Positions 43,685-53,000 of a DNA stretch of 64,000 nt are shown piece by piece. This DNA comes from Deltaproteobacteria bacterium (lineage in GTDB: Bacteria > Desulfobacterota > Desulfomonilia > UBA1062): positions 20,040 through 84,039 of the forward strand of contig JAHDRW010000030.1 in NCBI GenBank assembly GCA_018433085.1, written 5' to 3'. Both the position numbers and the translations under genes were made by a program. Under the pieces are notes generated by a model. The model made no database searches and was not told the origin of the DNA. It was given only the letters and a program-made list of their open reading frames with translations. How positions within the stretch are numbered: position 1 is the stretch's first letter; every line of letters begins with the position of its first letter.

Positions 43685-44086
43685 TCAATAGGCGGTGGGG
43701 ATCTGGGACATGATCTTGTTGATCCTGTCCGAAAGCGACGCGAGCTTGAGGGCCTTCACCATATTCCCCTTGAGCCTGAGCTTGCCGCTCATGAGCGCCC
43801 GCTGCGACGTGACGATGCCCTGCGTGACCCTGGCGAAGAGGTCGTAGCTGCCGGTGATCGAAAACTCGGCCTGAGGCGGATCGCCCGTATCGACCTCCAC
43901 CTGGGTGATGACGCCGTCCACACAGGTGAAATGGAGGTATTTGTCCGTGCCGTCCGGACAGCCGGTATAGTTGAACGTGACCGAGGTGGTGATATATTTC
44001 ATCTTTTCCGGACTCAGCTCTTCCCTGAGACGTCTTTCCACCTCATCCCGCCATTCACTGCTTAAGTATGAGACTTTTCCTGCCAC
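43685..44086 (-). CDS. SCP2 sterol-carrier-type lipid-binding protein
   Basis: A 133-residue single-domain SCP2 protein. The fold signature is seen in KYLHFTCVDGVITQVEV, AEFSITGSYDLFARVTQG and SQRALMSGKLRLKGNMVKALKLASL, the last being the typical MSGKLKVxGD segment. It would bind an acyl-CoA, fatty acid or other hydrophobic ligand in the cytoplasm. The start is GTG 44086 behind GAGGAGGG. First gene of an operon with the M24 peptidase. Confidence 0.83.
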   Translation of the reverse strand: MAGKVSYLSSEWRDEVERRLREELSPEKMKYITTSVTFNYTGCPDGTDKYLHFTCVDGVITQVEVDTGDPPQAEFSITGSYDLFARVTQGIVTSQRALMSGKLRLKGNMVKALKLASLSDRINKIMSQIPTAY

Positions 44087-44388
44087 TGATCGCCCTCCTC
44101 GAGAAGTGAACAAACACAAGAAACCGGCACGATGACGAGGTCATCGACCATAAGTCGAAAATATCATGAAGGATGGGCCTGTTGCAATGAAAATATGAAC
44201 AAATAATTTAATGATTCACATATGGCGATTCGTGGAAGAACCTTTCTGCTGCCCGACTCAAATCCTTTTTCTAAAGCCCGTTTCTTAAGGACTCGAGAAG
44301 GAAGGGTCACATTTCGCTTCAATGGTGCGGCTTGACGTCGGGTCTCAGGGAGCTGCCCTTCAAGGGCCCATACCGCCGATGGTGCGCC
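44087..44388. other. intergenic region upstream of the SCP2 operon
   Basis: A possible minus-strand promoter is TTGCAA (44187-44182), 18 bases, TATTTT (44163-44158). The remainder is AT-rich at 44190-44225 and otherwise featureless. Confidence 0.35.
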
Positions 44389-45363
44389 TCAATCGTTTCC
44401 GGGACTATCGCCCTGACCTGATGCCTGTGTTCCCTGTGAGGGCTTCTTCAGAAATCCCGCAAAATGGCCCGCCGTTGTCTTTGGACGCTCCAGCATGGGC
44501 ACATGGCCGCAGTCTTGAAGGATCACGGTTTCCACCTGAGGGATGTGCCGCCGGTAAACACTCACCGACGAGACATGGAGGATTCTGTCCTTATCGCCCC
44601 AGATGAGAAAGACCGGCATCTTCAACGCCCCCAGATACGGGGCCACGTCCTTCCAGTGACGGTGGATATCCTTCCACATCTTTTCGTTGAATGCACTGCG
44701 CTCGATGTATCGGTCGGCAAGAACGTTGGTGAGAGGCCATGGAATGAAGGGCCTGTCGTGGAAACCGTATGCCATCAGGGTGTCGAAATCCTCGCGTGAC
44801 TTCGGGACAAGGGGATTCTCGCCGCGCTCGACGGCGAGCTGGAGATCGCTCGGCTGGGGCGAGGTTGCACCCGCCGGGTCGATGAGACACAGGCTCAGCA
44901 CCCTGTCGGGATTACCGGCGCTGTAGAGCACGCTGACGAAGCCGCCCATGGAGTTCCCCGCCAGGTGGAAACGGTCTAGATTCAGTGCCTGGGCCGCATC
45001 GGCGAAACCCTGTGTAAGATAATCGATGGTATAGGTTGCCTGTTCATCCCTGGTGGTCGATCCGTGCCCCGGCAGGTCGATGACGATTACCCGGTACTCC
45101 CTGGGCAGATGCCGGACAAACCTGACCCAGTTGTCCTTGTCAGCCCCGAAACCGTGCAGCAAGACCACGGTCTCACCGGGTCCGCTCCGCTCGAGGTAGG
45201 AAAAGGTGAGCCCGCCCGCCTGCACGGATTTCTCCCGGAGCTTTGAAAGCCGGTGCTCCAAGGACATGGAGCAGTCGAACAGGGATTTCTGAAAGCCTGA
45301 GCACCCGCACAGAAGACAGACCGCAACGATGAGAAGGGCCGCCTGGAGAAACCTTCGTGACAT
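44389..45363 (-). CDS. alpha/beta hydrolase lipoprotein
   Basis: A 324-residue lipoprotein: signal peptide and lipobox (LLCGCSG). The alpha/beta-hydrolase core has VVLLHGFGADKDNW (HG oxyanion), the nucleophile elbow LAGNSMGGFVS (Ser), Asp in IWGDKDRIL and His in QDCGHVPMLE. The protein is anchored in the periplasm or outer membrane and is probably an esterase or lipase. ATG 45363 follows AAGGAGG; 58 upstream codons are not part of it. Downstream of the hypothetical gene at 45525 on the same strand. Confidence 0.85.
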   Translation of the reverse strand: MSRRFLQAALLIVAVCLLCGCSGFQKSLFDCSMSLEHRLSKLREKSVQAGGLTFSYLERSGPGETVVLLHGFGADKDNWVRFVRHLPREYRVIVIDLPGHGSTTRDEQATYTIDYLTQGFADAAQALNLDRFHLAGNSMGGFVSVLYSAGNPDRVLSLCLIDPAGATSPQPSDLQLAVERGENPLVPKSREDFDTLMAYGFHDRPFIPWPLTNVLADRYIERSAFNEKMWKDIHRHWKDVAPYLGALKMPVFLIWGDKDRILHVSSVSVYRRHIPQVETVILQDCGHVPMLERPKTTAGHFAGFLKKPSQGTQASGQGDSPGND

Positions 45364-45524
45364 TGCAACCTCCTTATACCTCAAATCTATGATCCTGCAA
45401 TTTCGATTACTGTTTTCCCGCAGGTTTTTCCAGAAGAAATTCTTCACCAACCCCGGTTCGTCCGCGAGGCAGGCGGGCTTACCGGGTTGTTCCCGGGAGC
45501 CGTATAGCGCAGATGCGGCTCCGG

Positions 45525-46004
45525 CTAGCCTTTCCATCGAGGGATTGCGGGTGAAATGGGAGACGAGGAGAAGAATTTGCTGGCCGTCCGGACGAATGAG
45601 CCCGGCGTGGGGGGCTGGTTTCCTTCGAGATAGATACCCAGGGTCCTGACCCTGTCGATGGACTCTCCGACGCTCTCCGCGTCGTATCCTCCGGCCCTGT
45701 GGAGTGCAACCACCTTCATGATCAGGGTGTCCGTCACCATCCGCCTGATCTCGGTTTCATCCTTGAGGGCCAGAATCTCTTGCCTGATCCGGTCCTGATT
45801 CTGTTCCATGAATATCCGCGCCTGCTCGTTTTCACCCGGCATGGACAGCAGGATTCTGGCAACAGCCAGGGACAGGAAAGATGCATAGTCCGGCTCGTAC
45901 TGTACCACGTATCTGGCGTAGAGGCGCCCGAAGATCCCTGCAAAAACCTGTTTCTCCGCTCGAAGGAGGTCGTCGCTCGACGGAATGATCTGCTTGCGGT
46001 TCAT
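45525..46004 (-). CDS. hypothetical helical protein
   Basis: A 159-residue cytoplasmic protein I do not recognise. It is predicted mostly helical (RAEKQVFAGIFGRLYARYVVQYEPDYASFLSLAVA, MEQNQDRIRQEILALKDETEIRRMVTDTLIM), ending in a Pro/Ser-rich tail. There is no signal or membrane segment. ATG 46004 has AAGGGAG about 14 bases upstream. It lies 161 bases before the lipoprotein gene on the same strand. Confidence 0.55.
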   Translation of the reverse strand: MNRKQIIPSSDDLLRAEKQVFAGIFGRLYARYVVQYEPDYASFLSLAVARILLSMPGENEQARIFMEQNQDRIRQEILALKDETEIRRMVTDTLIMKVVALHRAGGYDAESVGESIDRVRTLGIYLEGNQPPTPGSFVRTASKFFSSSPISPAIPRWKG

Positions 46005-46442
46005 GGCTTGTAGGTCTCCCTTGTATCGCTTCCGTATAGTGGCTTTTAATGTAGACAAGACCGGCCTTCATGGCAACAGCATTTCGCAGGAGATCGCTCA
46101 CATCGCGCCAGCCGGGAAACTTTGGCCTTGCGTCGCTGATACCGGCAATCGGGACGGTTGGCAGGATCCGCTTGAAGGATAGCATCCGGCAGCCCTGCCA
46201 GCGGGATATTCGGCAGATCCCTTCGGTATCGAGGATGGCCGAATCCTTCGTGAGCCTGCCGTGACCGCCATACCCAAGAGTTCCGGCGGAAAAGACCTTT
46301 CGCTGTCCGAATCGGGCTGTCGATCCTATTATACATCATATGAAGTGCACGCAGCACGGGGTGCATACACGTACCGGAGAACGAAGAGGGGGCGGGCACA
46401 ACTTTTCGCTCCGGGCAGGCCCCCCAAGAGGAAAATACAAAC
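46005..46442. other. divergent intergenic region, nothing recognised
   Basis: This region separates the hypothetical gene and the HtrA-like protease gene. Short open frames on both strands have no support, and no convincing promoter motif was identified. Confidence 0.4.
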
Positions 46443-47492
46443 ATGCGAAAAGAAATTGAACACATACTCAATTTCATCGGCAATGTTTCGCCCATGAGAC
46501 CGGAGGGAAAACCGGAATCGGGTCACCGCGAGATCCGGGAGGATGTCGAGCTTCTCGACGCATACTCCCGGGCCGTGATCTCTGTGGTGGATCACGTGGG
46601 GCCTGCTGTGGTGAGCGTTTCGGCCGGAACCAGGTCTGAAGGCTCCGGCACCCTCGAGCCGCAGGGCGGAGGATCCGGCGTTCTCCTGACGCCTGACGGA
46701 TACGCCCTGACCAATGACCACGTGGTGGGCAACGCCCGGCACTTCCAGATAACCCTCACGGACGGCGCGAGCCTGAACGCGTCTCTGGTGGGCACGGATC
46801 CGGCCACCGATCTGGCCGTGATCAGGGCCGAGGGGTCCAGCCTCCCGTACTCGAAGCTCGGAGATTCATCCCAGTTGAGGGCAGGCCAGCTCGTGATCGC
46901 CATGGGCAATCCTTTCGGATTCCAGTCGACCGTATCCACCGGGGTGGTGAGCGCCCTGGGGAGAGCCCTGCGGAGCCGCGACGGCAGGCTCATCGAGAAT
47001 ATCATCCAGCATACCGCCCCCCTGAACCCGGGTAATTCCGGGGGACCGCTCCTGAACTCCACAGGACAGGTGGTAGGTATCAACACGGCCATCATCTTTA
47101 TGGCGCAGGGCATAGGATTCACCATCCCGTCGAACACCGCCCGGTGGGTGTTTTCACAGATTCTCACCCACGGGAGGGTGCGCAGGGCATACCTGGGGGT
47201 GGCCGGAAGAACGAGGCCTATAGGCCGCAAGATCGCCCGGTATCACGATCTGGACGGTGAGGACGCCGTGGAAATCATCTCCGTGGAGCCCGGCGGGCCT
47301 GCCAGGAGGGCGGGCCTGCACATCGGTGATGTTCTCGTCTCGGTCAATGGGGTGAGGGTGGCGAGCATCGACGACCTCCACCGATTTCTTTCCGACTGGC
47401 CAATCGGCGAGCCGGTCAGGCTGAGCATCCTCAGGCGCACGGACCTGGTGGATCTGAAGCTCATCCCGGCCGAGGCCCAGGTCCGGAGGTAG
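46443..47492 (+). CDS. HtrA/Deg-like serine protease with one PDZ domain, no signal peptide
   Basis: A 349-residue S1C protease. The catalytic triad is His93 (TNDHVVG), Asp123 (ATDLAV) and Ser199 (NPGNSGGP). A single PDZ domain covers about residues 245-345 (VEPGGPARRAGLHIGDVLVSVNGV). Unlike DegP/DegS it has neither a signal peptide nor an N-terminal membrane helix, so it is probably cytoplasmic. ATG 46443 follows AAGAGG. It may handle misfolded proteins. Monocistronic. Confidence 0.85.
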   Translation: MRKEIEHILNFIGNVSPMRPEGKPESGHREIREDVELLDAYSRAVISVVDHVGPAVVSVSAGTRSEGSGTLEPQGGGSGVLLTPDGYALTNDHVVGNARHFQITLTDGASLNASLVGTDPATDLAVIRAEGSSLPYSKLGDSSQLRAGQLVIAMGNPFGFQSTVSTGVVSALGRALRSRDGRLIENIIQHTAPLNPGNSGGPLLNSTGQVVGINTAIIFMAQGIGFTIPSNTARWVFSQILTHGRVRRAYLGVAGRTRPIGRKIARYHDLDGEDAVEIISVEPGGPARRAGLHIGDVLVSVNGVRVASIDDLHRFLSDWPIGEPVRLSILRRTDLVDLKLIPAEAQVRR

Positions 47493-47518
47493 GGGATATC
47501 CGCCTCCTCCCGCCCATG

Positions 47519-47546
47519 TGCCGGGATTTTTATTCCGCCCCCGGCA
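47519..47546 (+). other. hairpin after the HtrA-like gene
   Basis: TGCCGGG (47519-47525) pairs with CCCGGCA (47540-47546). The following T-run (TTTTTT at about 47564) is too far for a canonical terminator. Confidence 0.3.
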
Positions 47547-47674
47547 TTCCGGGAAGATACAGATTTTTTAAGTGCTTGCCGTGCTTCCTTCAAAGGATGG
47601 GCAGGGCTGGATGAATAAATACGCTTGAGAATCTTCCTGCATGTGATATAGCCCCCCTTTCAAGAAGGACGCGT

Positions 47675-48277
47675 ATGGAAATGACAACCCTGTGGAGTAC
47701 GGATATGTATGCGTGGTGTATCCTCCCGGCCTTGATCTTTCTGGCGAGGATCATGGATGTGAGCCTGGGCACGATCCGGATCATCTTCGTTTCGAGGGAT
47801 CTCAAATACCTTGCCCCGTTCGTCGGCTTTTTCGAGGTACTCATCTGGCTGCTGGTCATACGCCAGATCATGCTCAGCGACGGGAACAACGCGGCCTGCA
47901 TCATCGCCTATGCGGCGGGCTTTGCCAGCGGAACCTTCGTGGGCATGTACCTCGAGAATCTCCTGTCATTCGGCAGGGTTCTCATCCGGGTCATCACCCG
48001 CAAGGAGGCGGGCGAGCTGGTGGAATACCTGAGGTCTTCGGGCTACGGGCTCACCTGCGCGGACGCCAACGGGGCGACCGGGCCGGTGAAGCTGGTATTC
48101 TCCGTGGTGGAGCGTCACGATATCCCGAGGATCGTGCAGATCATCAAGCAATTCAACCCAAACGCATTCTACACCATCGAGGACGTGAGATTCGTGAGCG
48201 AGAACGTCCTGCCGTTTCGAATCAAGACATCGAGAAACCCCCTCTCCGTGCTCTACCAGCGAAGAGCGGCCAAATAG
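47675..48277 (+). CDS. DUF2179/UPF0316 family membrane protein
   Basis: A 200-residue inner-membrane protein. Three N-terminal membrane segments (ILPALIFLARIMDVSLGTIRIIFVSR, LAPFVGFFEVLIWLLVIRQIM, AACIIAYAAGFASGTFVGMYLE) precede a cytoplasmic DUF2179 domain (VITRKEAGELVEYLRSSGYGLT, VFSVVERHDIPRIVQIIKQFNPNAFYTIEDVR). This is the YebE/UPF0316 plan, function unknown. ATG 47675 follows AAGGACG. Alone on its strand between the protease and tetR. Confidence 0.83.
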   Translation: MEMTTLWSTDMYAWCILPALIFLARIMDVSLGTIRIIFVSRDLKYLAPFVGFFEVLIWLLVIRQIMLSDGNNAACIIAYAAGFASGTFVGMYLENLLSFGRVLIRVITRKEAGELVEYLRSSGYGLTCADANGATGPVKLVFSVVERHDIPRIVQIIKQFNPNAFYTIEDVRFVSENVLPFRIKTSRNPLSVLYQRRAAK

Positions 48278-48427
48278 CCTGCCCGGTGGGGAGCCATGGT
48301 TTCTTGCCGATCCGCAGATGCCGCTGGGTCGGTTGCTGAAAAACACGCCTGCCCACTCCCGGGTCACACGGAGTTCCTCGTTTTTACAGGTTTAACTTGA
48401 CAGCAGGTCATGAGGTGCGCAATGAAT

Positions 48428-48437
48428 TGAACATTCA
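48428..48437 (+). promoter_or_regulatory. possible TetR operator half-palindrome
   Basis: TGAACATTCA (48428-48437) is a near-perfect inverted repeat 18 bases before the tetR start. Similar TGAA..TTCA boxes occur at autoregulated TetR genes, but the outer arms are imperfect. Confidence 0.3.
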
Positions 48438-48454
48438 GTTAATTAAGAGGGCAT

Positions 48455-49084
48455 ATGAACAAGCCTCTGAAAATACGCAAGAACGCCGAGCTCAGGAAGC
48501 CGGAGATCCTCCGGAGCTTCTACCAGACCATTATCGATGAGGGGCTCGAGGGCGCGTCCATAGGCAAGGTCGCCAGGCGCATGAATATTCACCCGAGCCT
48601 CATCATGCATTACTTTTCCACCAAAGAGAACATGATGACCGAGCTGGTGGATTATATCATCAATGAATACGGCGACCTGCTGAAGAACGTCAGCGTGCAC
48701 CACGACGAGCCCCACGAACGGATCCACCAGCTTCTCGACGTGCTCTGGAGCGACGAGTGGTATCGCAAGACCGACGTTTCCGCGGATTTTTCCATGCTCT
48801 CGGTGAGCTTTCGGCACGAGAAGGTCAACCGGCGGTTCCGGCACCTGTATGCACAGTTCGGGAAATTTCTTGCAAAGGAGCTGCGGAGGTTCATGGACGC
48901 CGGGATCATCTCTGCGGGCGACCCGGACATCACAGCGGAGGTCCTCGTCTCCCTGATCGAGGGATACCGGCATTTCAAGCATTTTTATGTGGACAGCGAT
49001 TCCTCGGAGAGGTTCCGCCAGGAGATGAAGCGGGCCGTGCTCAACATGCTCGGCTACCGGCCGAAGCAGGCCGGTGCCGGGTGA
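48455..49084 (+). CDS. TetR-family transcriptional regulator
   Basis: A 209-residue regulator. The N-terminal helix-turn-helix is clear (ILRSFYQTIIDEGLEGASIGKVARRMNIHPSLIMHYFSTKENMM). The ligand domain (60-200) is helical and His-rich. It resembles BetI/IcaR-type TetR members. The ATG follows AAGAGGG. It lies upstream of the FadH-like reductase on the same strand, so a role in controlling acyl-CoA or enoate reduction is a reasonable guess. Confidence 0.83.
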   Translation: MNKPLKIRKNAELRKPEILRSFYQTIIDEGLEGASIGKVARRMNIHPSLIMHYFSTKENMMTELVDYIINEYGDLLKNVSVHHDEPHERIHQLLDVLWSDEWYRKTDVSADFSMLSVSFRHEKVNRRFRHLYAQFGKFLAKELRRFMDAGIISAGDPDITAEVLVSLIEGYRHFKHFYVDSDSSERFRQEMKRAVLNMLGYRPKQAGAG

Positions 49085-49184
49085 GAATGATATTTTTTAT
49101 GATGTGAATCCGGGTTCTTTCCAGCCGCAGTGCTTAAAAGGCAGGAGAGACCCGGGAACAATCGTGAGAAGGAAGGAGGTTTGC

Positions 49185-49334
49185 ATGCGCATGCGGGCAG
49201 CTCGGATCACGGGCCTCTTGGAGATCTCTCTGGAAAAGGATCAGGGGTTCAAGCTCATTCATCTGGAGAGGGAGTATACCGCCGTGTCCGAACAGCTGAT
49301 CACCACCAGGCTCCATTTGAGCAGAGTGGCATGA
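49185..49334 (+). CDS. small ORF between tetR and the FadH-like gene
   Basis: A 49-codon frame starting MRMRAARITGLLEISLEKD with an excellent ribosome site (AAGGAGG, six bases before ATG 49185). No known domain. It is followed by two even smaller frames (49345-49422 and 49419-49454) that lead, by GTGA and ATGA overlaps, into the reductase gene. It could be a real small protein, or a leader peptide. Confidence 0.35.
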   Translation: MRMRAARITGLLEISLEKDQGFKLIHLEREYTAVSEQLITTRLHLSRVA

Positions 49335-49450
49335 GGAGAACGGCATGAAGGCAGAGGGTCCTCGATCGCACACCGGCGAAAATAAGGTGAGCTTGAGGAC
49401 AAGGCAGAGGGAGAAACCGTGAGCACGAAAAAATTATTGATGGAGGCACT

Positions 49451-51436
49451 ATGAAGCTGGACCATCTCTTTTCACCTTTTCGTATCAAGGGCATGGAACT
49501 GAAGAACCGGTCGGTCATGCCCGCCATGGGAACCGGTTACGCGCATTCCGACGGCGCGGTCACCGACCGGCTCCTGGCATATCTCGCCAGGCGGGCCGCG
49601 GGCGGCACCGCAATGATCATCACCGAGGTCTGCGCCGTGGACACCCGGGGCAAGGGTTTTCCCAACGAGCTCGGCGTATGGAGCGATCACCTCGTTCCCT
49701 CCCTGGCGCGCATTCCCGAGGCCTTGCACCGCTACGGGGCGAAGGCCGTTCTCCAGCTCCACCACGCAGGCAGGGAAACCTTTCCGGTCGCGGCGGGGGG
49801 GCCACCTGAGGCCCCGTCGGCCATTCCCAGCGTGATTCTCGGCCAACCATGCGAGGAGATGAGCATCCCGCGCATTACCGAGGTGGTGGAGGCCTTCGGA
49901 CGGGCGGCCGGCAGGGCGAAGAAGGCGGGTTTCGATTCGGTGGAGATCCACGGGGCCCACGGTTATCTGCTCACCCAGTTTCTCTCGCCCTTCTCGAACC
50001 AGCGGACCGATGCATACGGCGGGTCCGAGGAGAACCGCTCGCGCTTCGTGCTCGAGGTCGTCGAGGCGGTCCGGGGCGCGGTGGGTCCGGATTATCCGGT
50101 CATCATCCGCTTAACGGCAGACGAGCTGATCCGGGGAGGCTACGATCTGGAATTCATGAAAAGGCTTGCCCCCCGCCTGGTCGCCGCCGGCGTGGACGTC
50201 ATCCATGCGTCCCTGGGCGTCTACTCCACGCCCGGGAACTTGAGCATCGCGTCCATGGACACGGACCCGGGATTCAACCTCTTCCGCGCCCGGGCTGTCC
50301 GGGAGGCGGCCGGGGTCCCGGTCATCGGGGTGGGCCGCGTCAGGCCCGAGATGGCGGATCAGGCCATTGCCCGGGGAGATGCGGATCTCATCGCATTCGG
50401 CAGGCAGCACCTGTGCGATCCCGATTTCATGAACAAGCTCGAGCAGGGGAAAGAAGAAGACATCCGCTGGTGCGCCGCGTGCAACCAGGGTTGCATCGAG
50501 CGCCTGAGCTTCGAGATGAAGTCCGCGACCTGCACCTTCAACCCCTCGTGCGGCAGGGAATTCAAGGAAGAGCAGGGAACAGGCGGTACGGGATACGGTC
50601 CGGGCACCCTCTCGGCCAGTCAGGGACACACAGCTGGCCCCTCAGGAAACGGCAGGCGCGTGTGGATCGTCGGTGCGGGCCCCGCGGGCCTGTCCGCGGC
50701 CCTGGCCGCATCCGGACGGGGGTGTTTCGTGGAGGTCTTCGAAAGGGATGGCGAGCCCGGAGGCCAGATCAGGCCGGCGAGCAGGCCCCCGCACAAGGAG
50801 GCGTTCATGGACTGGGTGAACTGGGCCGTAAGCCAGCTTGAAAAGCGGCAGGTGTCCATCCGCTTCAATGAAGAGATAACCGATCAGCGGCTCCTTTCTG
50901 AAAAGCCGGATGCAGTGATCCTCGCAAGCGGGGCATTGCCCGCTGTGGCCGGGATATCGGGCATCTCCTCCGCGCATGTCTTCGATGCCCGGGATGTGCT
51001 CACGGGCAGGGTCGGGCTCAAGGACCCGGCCGTGATTCTAGGTGCCGGCTACGTGGGCATGGAGACCGCTGATTTCCTCATCGAAAAGGGCATCAGGGTG
51101 GTGGTCCTGGAGATGCAGACCGTGCCGCCGGTGGGCAAGTTCACCGCCCACGGATACTGGCTCCACAAGCGGATCAGGGACGGCGGCGGAAGGCTGATAT
51201 TCGGGGCTGCGGTCACCAATATCGGCCCGGACACGGTCTCCTTCGCGCAGAAAGACCAGGAGTGGCGCGAGCCGGCCGCCATGGTGGTGACCGCCATGGG
51301 TGCACGGTCCGAGAACGGCCTGGAGGCGGTTCTCAAGGATCTGGGGATTCCCTTTCAGACGATCGGCGACGCCAGGGGCCCGAGAAGGCTCCTGGAGGCG
51401 ATCCACGAAGGTCACAAGGCAGGACGGGAGATATAG
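49451..51436 (+). CDS. NADH:flavin oxidoreductase / 2,4-dienoyl-CoA reductase-like (FadH family)
   Basis: A 661-residue iron-sulfur flavoenzyme with the E. coli FadH layout. An old-yellow-enzyme TIM barrel (1-330) includes VEIHGAHGYLLTQFLSPFSN and the FMN site IAFGRQHLCDPDF. Four Cys (341, 344, 348, 361) bind a 4Fe-4S cluster. A flavodoxin-like plus FAD/NAD(P) region follows from about 400 (VWIVGAGPAGLSAALA, VILGAGYVGMETADFL). It would reduce an activated C=C bond of an enoate, enone or dienoyl-CoA. A terminator follows at 51459. Confidence 0.88.
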   Translation: MKLDHLFSPFRIKGMELKNRSVMPAMGTGYAHSDGAVTDRLLAYLARRAAGGTAMIITEVCAVDTRGKGFPNELGVWSDHLVPSLARIPEALHRYGAKAVLQLHHAGRETFPVAAGGPPEAPSAIPSVILGQPCEEMSIPRITEVVEAFGRAAGRAKKAGFDSVEIHGAHGYLLTQFLSPFSNQRTDAYGGSEENRSRFVLEVVEAVRGAVGPDYPVIIRLTADELIRGGYDLEFMKRLAPRLVAAGVDVIHASLGVYSTPGNLSIASMDTDPGFNLFRARAVREAAGVPVIGVGRVRPEMADQAIARGDADLIAFGRQHLCDPDFMNKLEQGKEEDIRWCAACNQGCIERLSFEMKSATCTFNPSCGREFKEEQGTGGTGYGPGTLSASQGHTAGPSGNGRRVWIVGAGPAGLSAALAASGRGCFVEVFERDGEPGGQIRPASRPPHKEAFMDWVNWAVSQLEKRQVSIRFNEEITDQRLLSEKPDAVILASGALPAVAGISGISSAHVFDARDVLTGRVGLKDPAVILGAGYVGMETADFLIEKGIRVVVLEMQTVPPVGKFTAHGYWLHKRIRDGGGRLIFGAAVTNIGPDTVSFAQKDQEWREPAAMVVTAMGARSENGLEAVLKDLGIPFQTIGDARGPRRLLEAIHEGHKAGREI

Positions 51437-51458
51437 AGAAGAGAGATTGAAGACCCAC

Positions 51459-51476
51459 GACGCTGTGCGTCTTTTT
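51459..51476 (+). terminator. terminator after the FadH-like gene
   Basis: GACGC-TGT-GCGTC (51459-51471) followed directly by five T residues. Confidence 0.65.
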
Positions 51477-51699
51477 GGCAGGCAGTGATCCGCCTGCAAC
51501 ACCGTATGGCGATCACCGGGCTGTTGTGCTATGATTGATTGATGTTATTCACTGATATGGACTGAAGGATAGGCTTGCACCGGAAAACGGACCGGGCAGG
51601 CGGTTACCGGGAACCCGCACCGTTTGCCGGGTATTGCAGGCAAGGGCGAAAAACGGATCGGGTCGAGGGCGTTGCCGGTGATCGCACACGAGGCGGAAC

Positions 51700-52578
51700 A
51701 TGTCTGGCGCTGAAGCGCAGGAAGCTCAGGGAACGAGAATCACCTGGCTGGGGATTGCGGCAAACACCCTGCTCATCGCGGTGAAGTTCACGGCGGGCGT
51801 GCTCGGCCACAGCCAGGCCCTCGTTGCGGATGCGGTCCATTCGATATCGGATTTCTTCACGGATTTCGTCGTACTCCTGGGCCTGCGGTTCGGGAGGAAG
51901 CCTCCCGACGAATCCCACCACTTCGGCCACGGGAGGATCGAGACCGTGGCGTCCGCCGTGGTGGGGCTCACCCTGGTTGCAGTGGCGATCTTCATCGGGT
52001 TCGGCGCGGCCCGGGACATCTACCGCCACGTTGACCGGCAGCCCACCTGGATCGCGATTGTGGCCGCAGCCCTTTCCATCCTGGTCAAGGAAATCCTCTA
52101 CCAGTACACCGTCAGGGTGGGCAGGCGCATACGCAGCCAGGTGGTGATCGCAAACGCCTGGCATCACCGCTCCGATGCCCTCTCGTCCGTGGCCGTGCTC
52201 ATCGGCGTCACCGGCGCTCAGCTCAGGCCCGGATGGCACGTCCTCGATGCGTATGCAGCACTGCTCGTTTCCTTTTTCATCGTAAAGGTTGGAATCAATG
52301 TGCTCTGGAGGGCAGTGAAGGAGTTCGTCGATACCGCCCCCGATCCCGAGATTGTGGAAAACATCCGGGCGTGCATGGAAAGGGTGGAAGGGGTGGAGGG
52401 CATTCACGACCTCAAGGTCAGGTCCACCGGCGGTATCTACGAGGTGCTGGTTCACCTGGAGGTGGAAAGGACGCTGACCATCGCAGAAGGCCACCTCATC
52501 ATCAACGAGGCCAGGAAGTGCCTCCGGGATGCAGTGCAGGAAGTGGGCGAGATCACCGTGCACCTCGATCCGGTGTGA
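51700..52578 (+). CDS. cation diffusion facilitator (FieF/MamB-like)
   Basis: A 292-residue CDF transporter with about six membrane segments. The first metal site is ADAVHSISD (Asp-His-Asp), the second HHRSD (His-Asp), and the family histidines HHFGHGR lie in the loop between. The C-terminal cytoplasmic domain (200-292) ends with a His-containing strand (GEITVHLDPV). This full metal-ligand set contrasts with the altered CDF at 3311. Likely substrates are Fe(II) or Zn(II). The ATG follows GAGGCGG. Confidence 0.87.
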   Translation: MSGAEAQEAQGTRITWLGIAANTLLIAVKFTAGVLGHSQALVADAVHSISDFFTDFVVLLGLRFGRKPPDESHHFGHGRIETVASAVVGLTLVAVAIFIGFGAARDIYRHVDRQPTWIAIVAAALSILVKEILYQYTVRVGRRIRSQVVIANAWHHRSDALSSVAVLIGVTGAQLRPGWHVLDAYAALLVSFFIVKVGINVLWRAVKEFVDTAPDPEIVENIRACMERVEGVEGIHDLKVRSTGGIYEVLVHLEVERTLTIAEGHLIINEARKCLRDAVQEVGEITVHLDPV

Positions 52579-52754
52579 GGAACAGCGCTGCCCGTACGAA
52601 GAAGGTGGACATGGAGCGGCAAATTGACTCCGGGGTCGGCTCTCCTTTACGGCGCATGCACCATTCTTCTTAGAAGGAGCACACGGCAGCTATCCGTTGC
52701 TCCACGTGAGGACGGCACGCCAGGACGGGACAACCGCGTGTTCGAGAAGGTTTT

Positions 52755-52777
52755 GAGCGGAAGAATGCCCGCTCTTT
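52755..52777 (+). terminator. possible terminator after the CDF gene
   Basis: GAGCGG (52755-52760) and CCGCTC (52769-52774) flank an 8-base loop and are followed by TTTA. It is 177 bases past the stop. Confidence 0.4.
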
Positions 52778-53000
52778 ACAGGGCGCAGATCTCCCGGTAC
52801 TCGACCCTGCCGGTGAGCGCCTGTTCGACCCGGCCTCGCAGATCAGGGGAAAACCGGATGCACACCCCGCAGTCCGAGCTGATATGCCGGGGCACGGGAA
52901 TCACCTTGTGCAGGATTTCCGCCTTTTTCAGGAGCTTCTCGGCCAGCAGGGTCGAGCTCACCGAATCGAAGAGCGCCACGCAATACTCGAAACTCTTCAT
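52776..53000 (-). CDS. DUF3343 putative Se/S carrier-like protein
   Basis: A 74-residue protein of the DUF3343 family. It begins MKSFEYCVALFDSVSSTLLAEKLLK and has the conserved Cys pair in SSDCGVCIRFSPD. DUF3343 proteins are encoded with yedF in selenium-using anaerobes and are thought to carry selenium or sulfur. It overlaps the yedF stop by four bases (ATGA), so is translationally coupled. Last gene of the selenium cassette. Confidence 0.8.
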   Translation of the reverse strand: MKSFEYCVALFDSVSSTLLAEKLLKKAEILHKVIPVPRHISSDCGVCIRFSPDLRGRVEQALTGRVEYREICAL

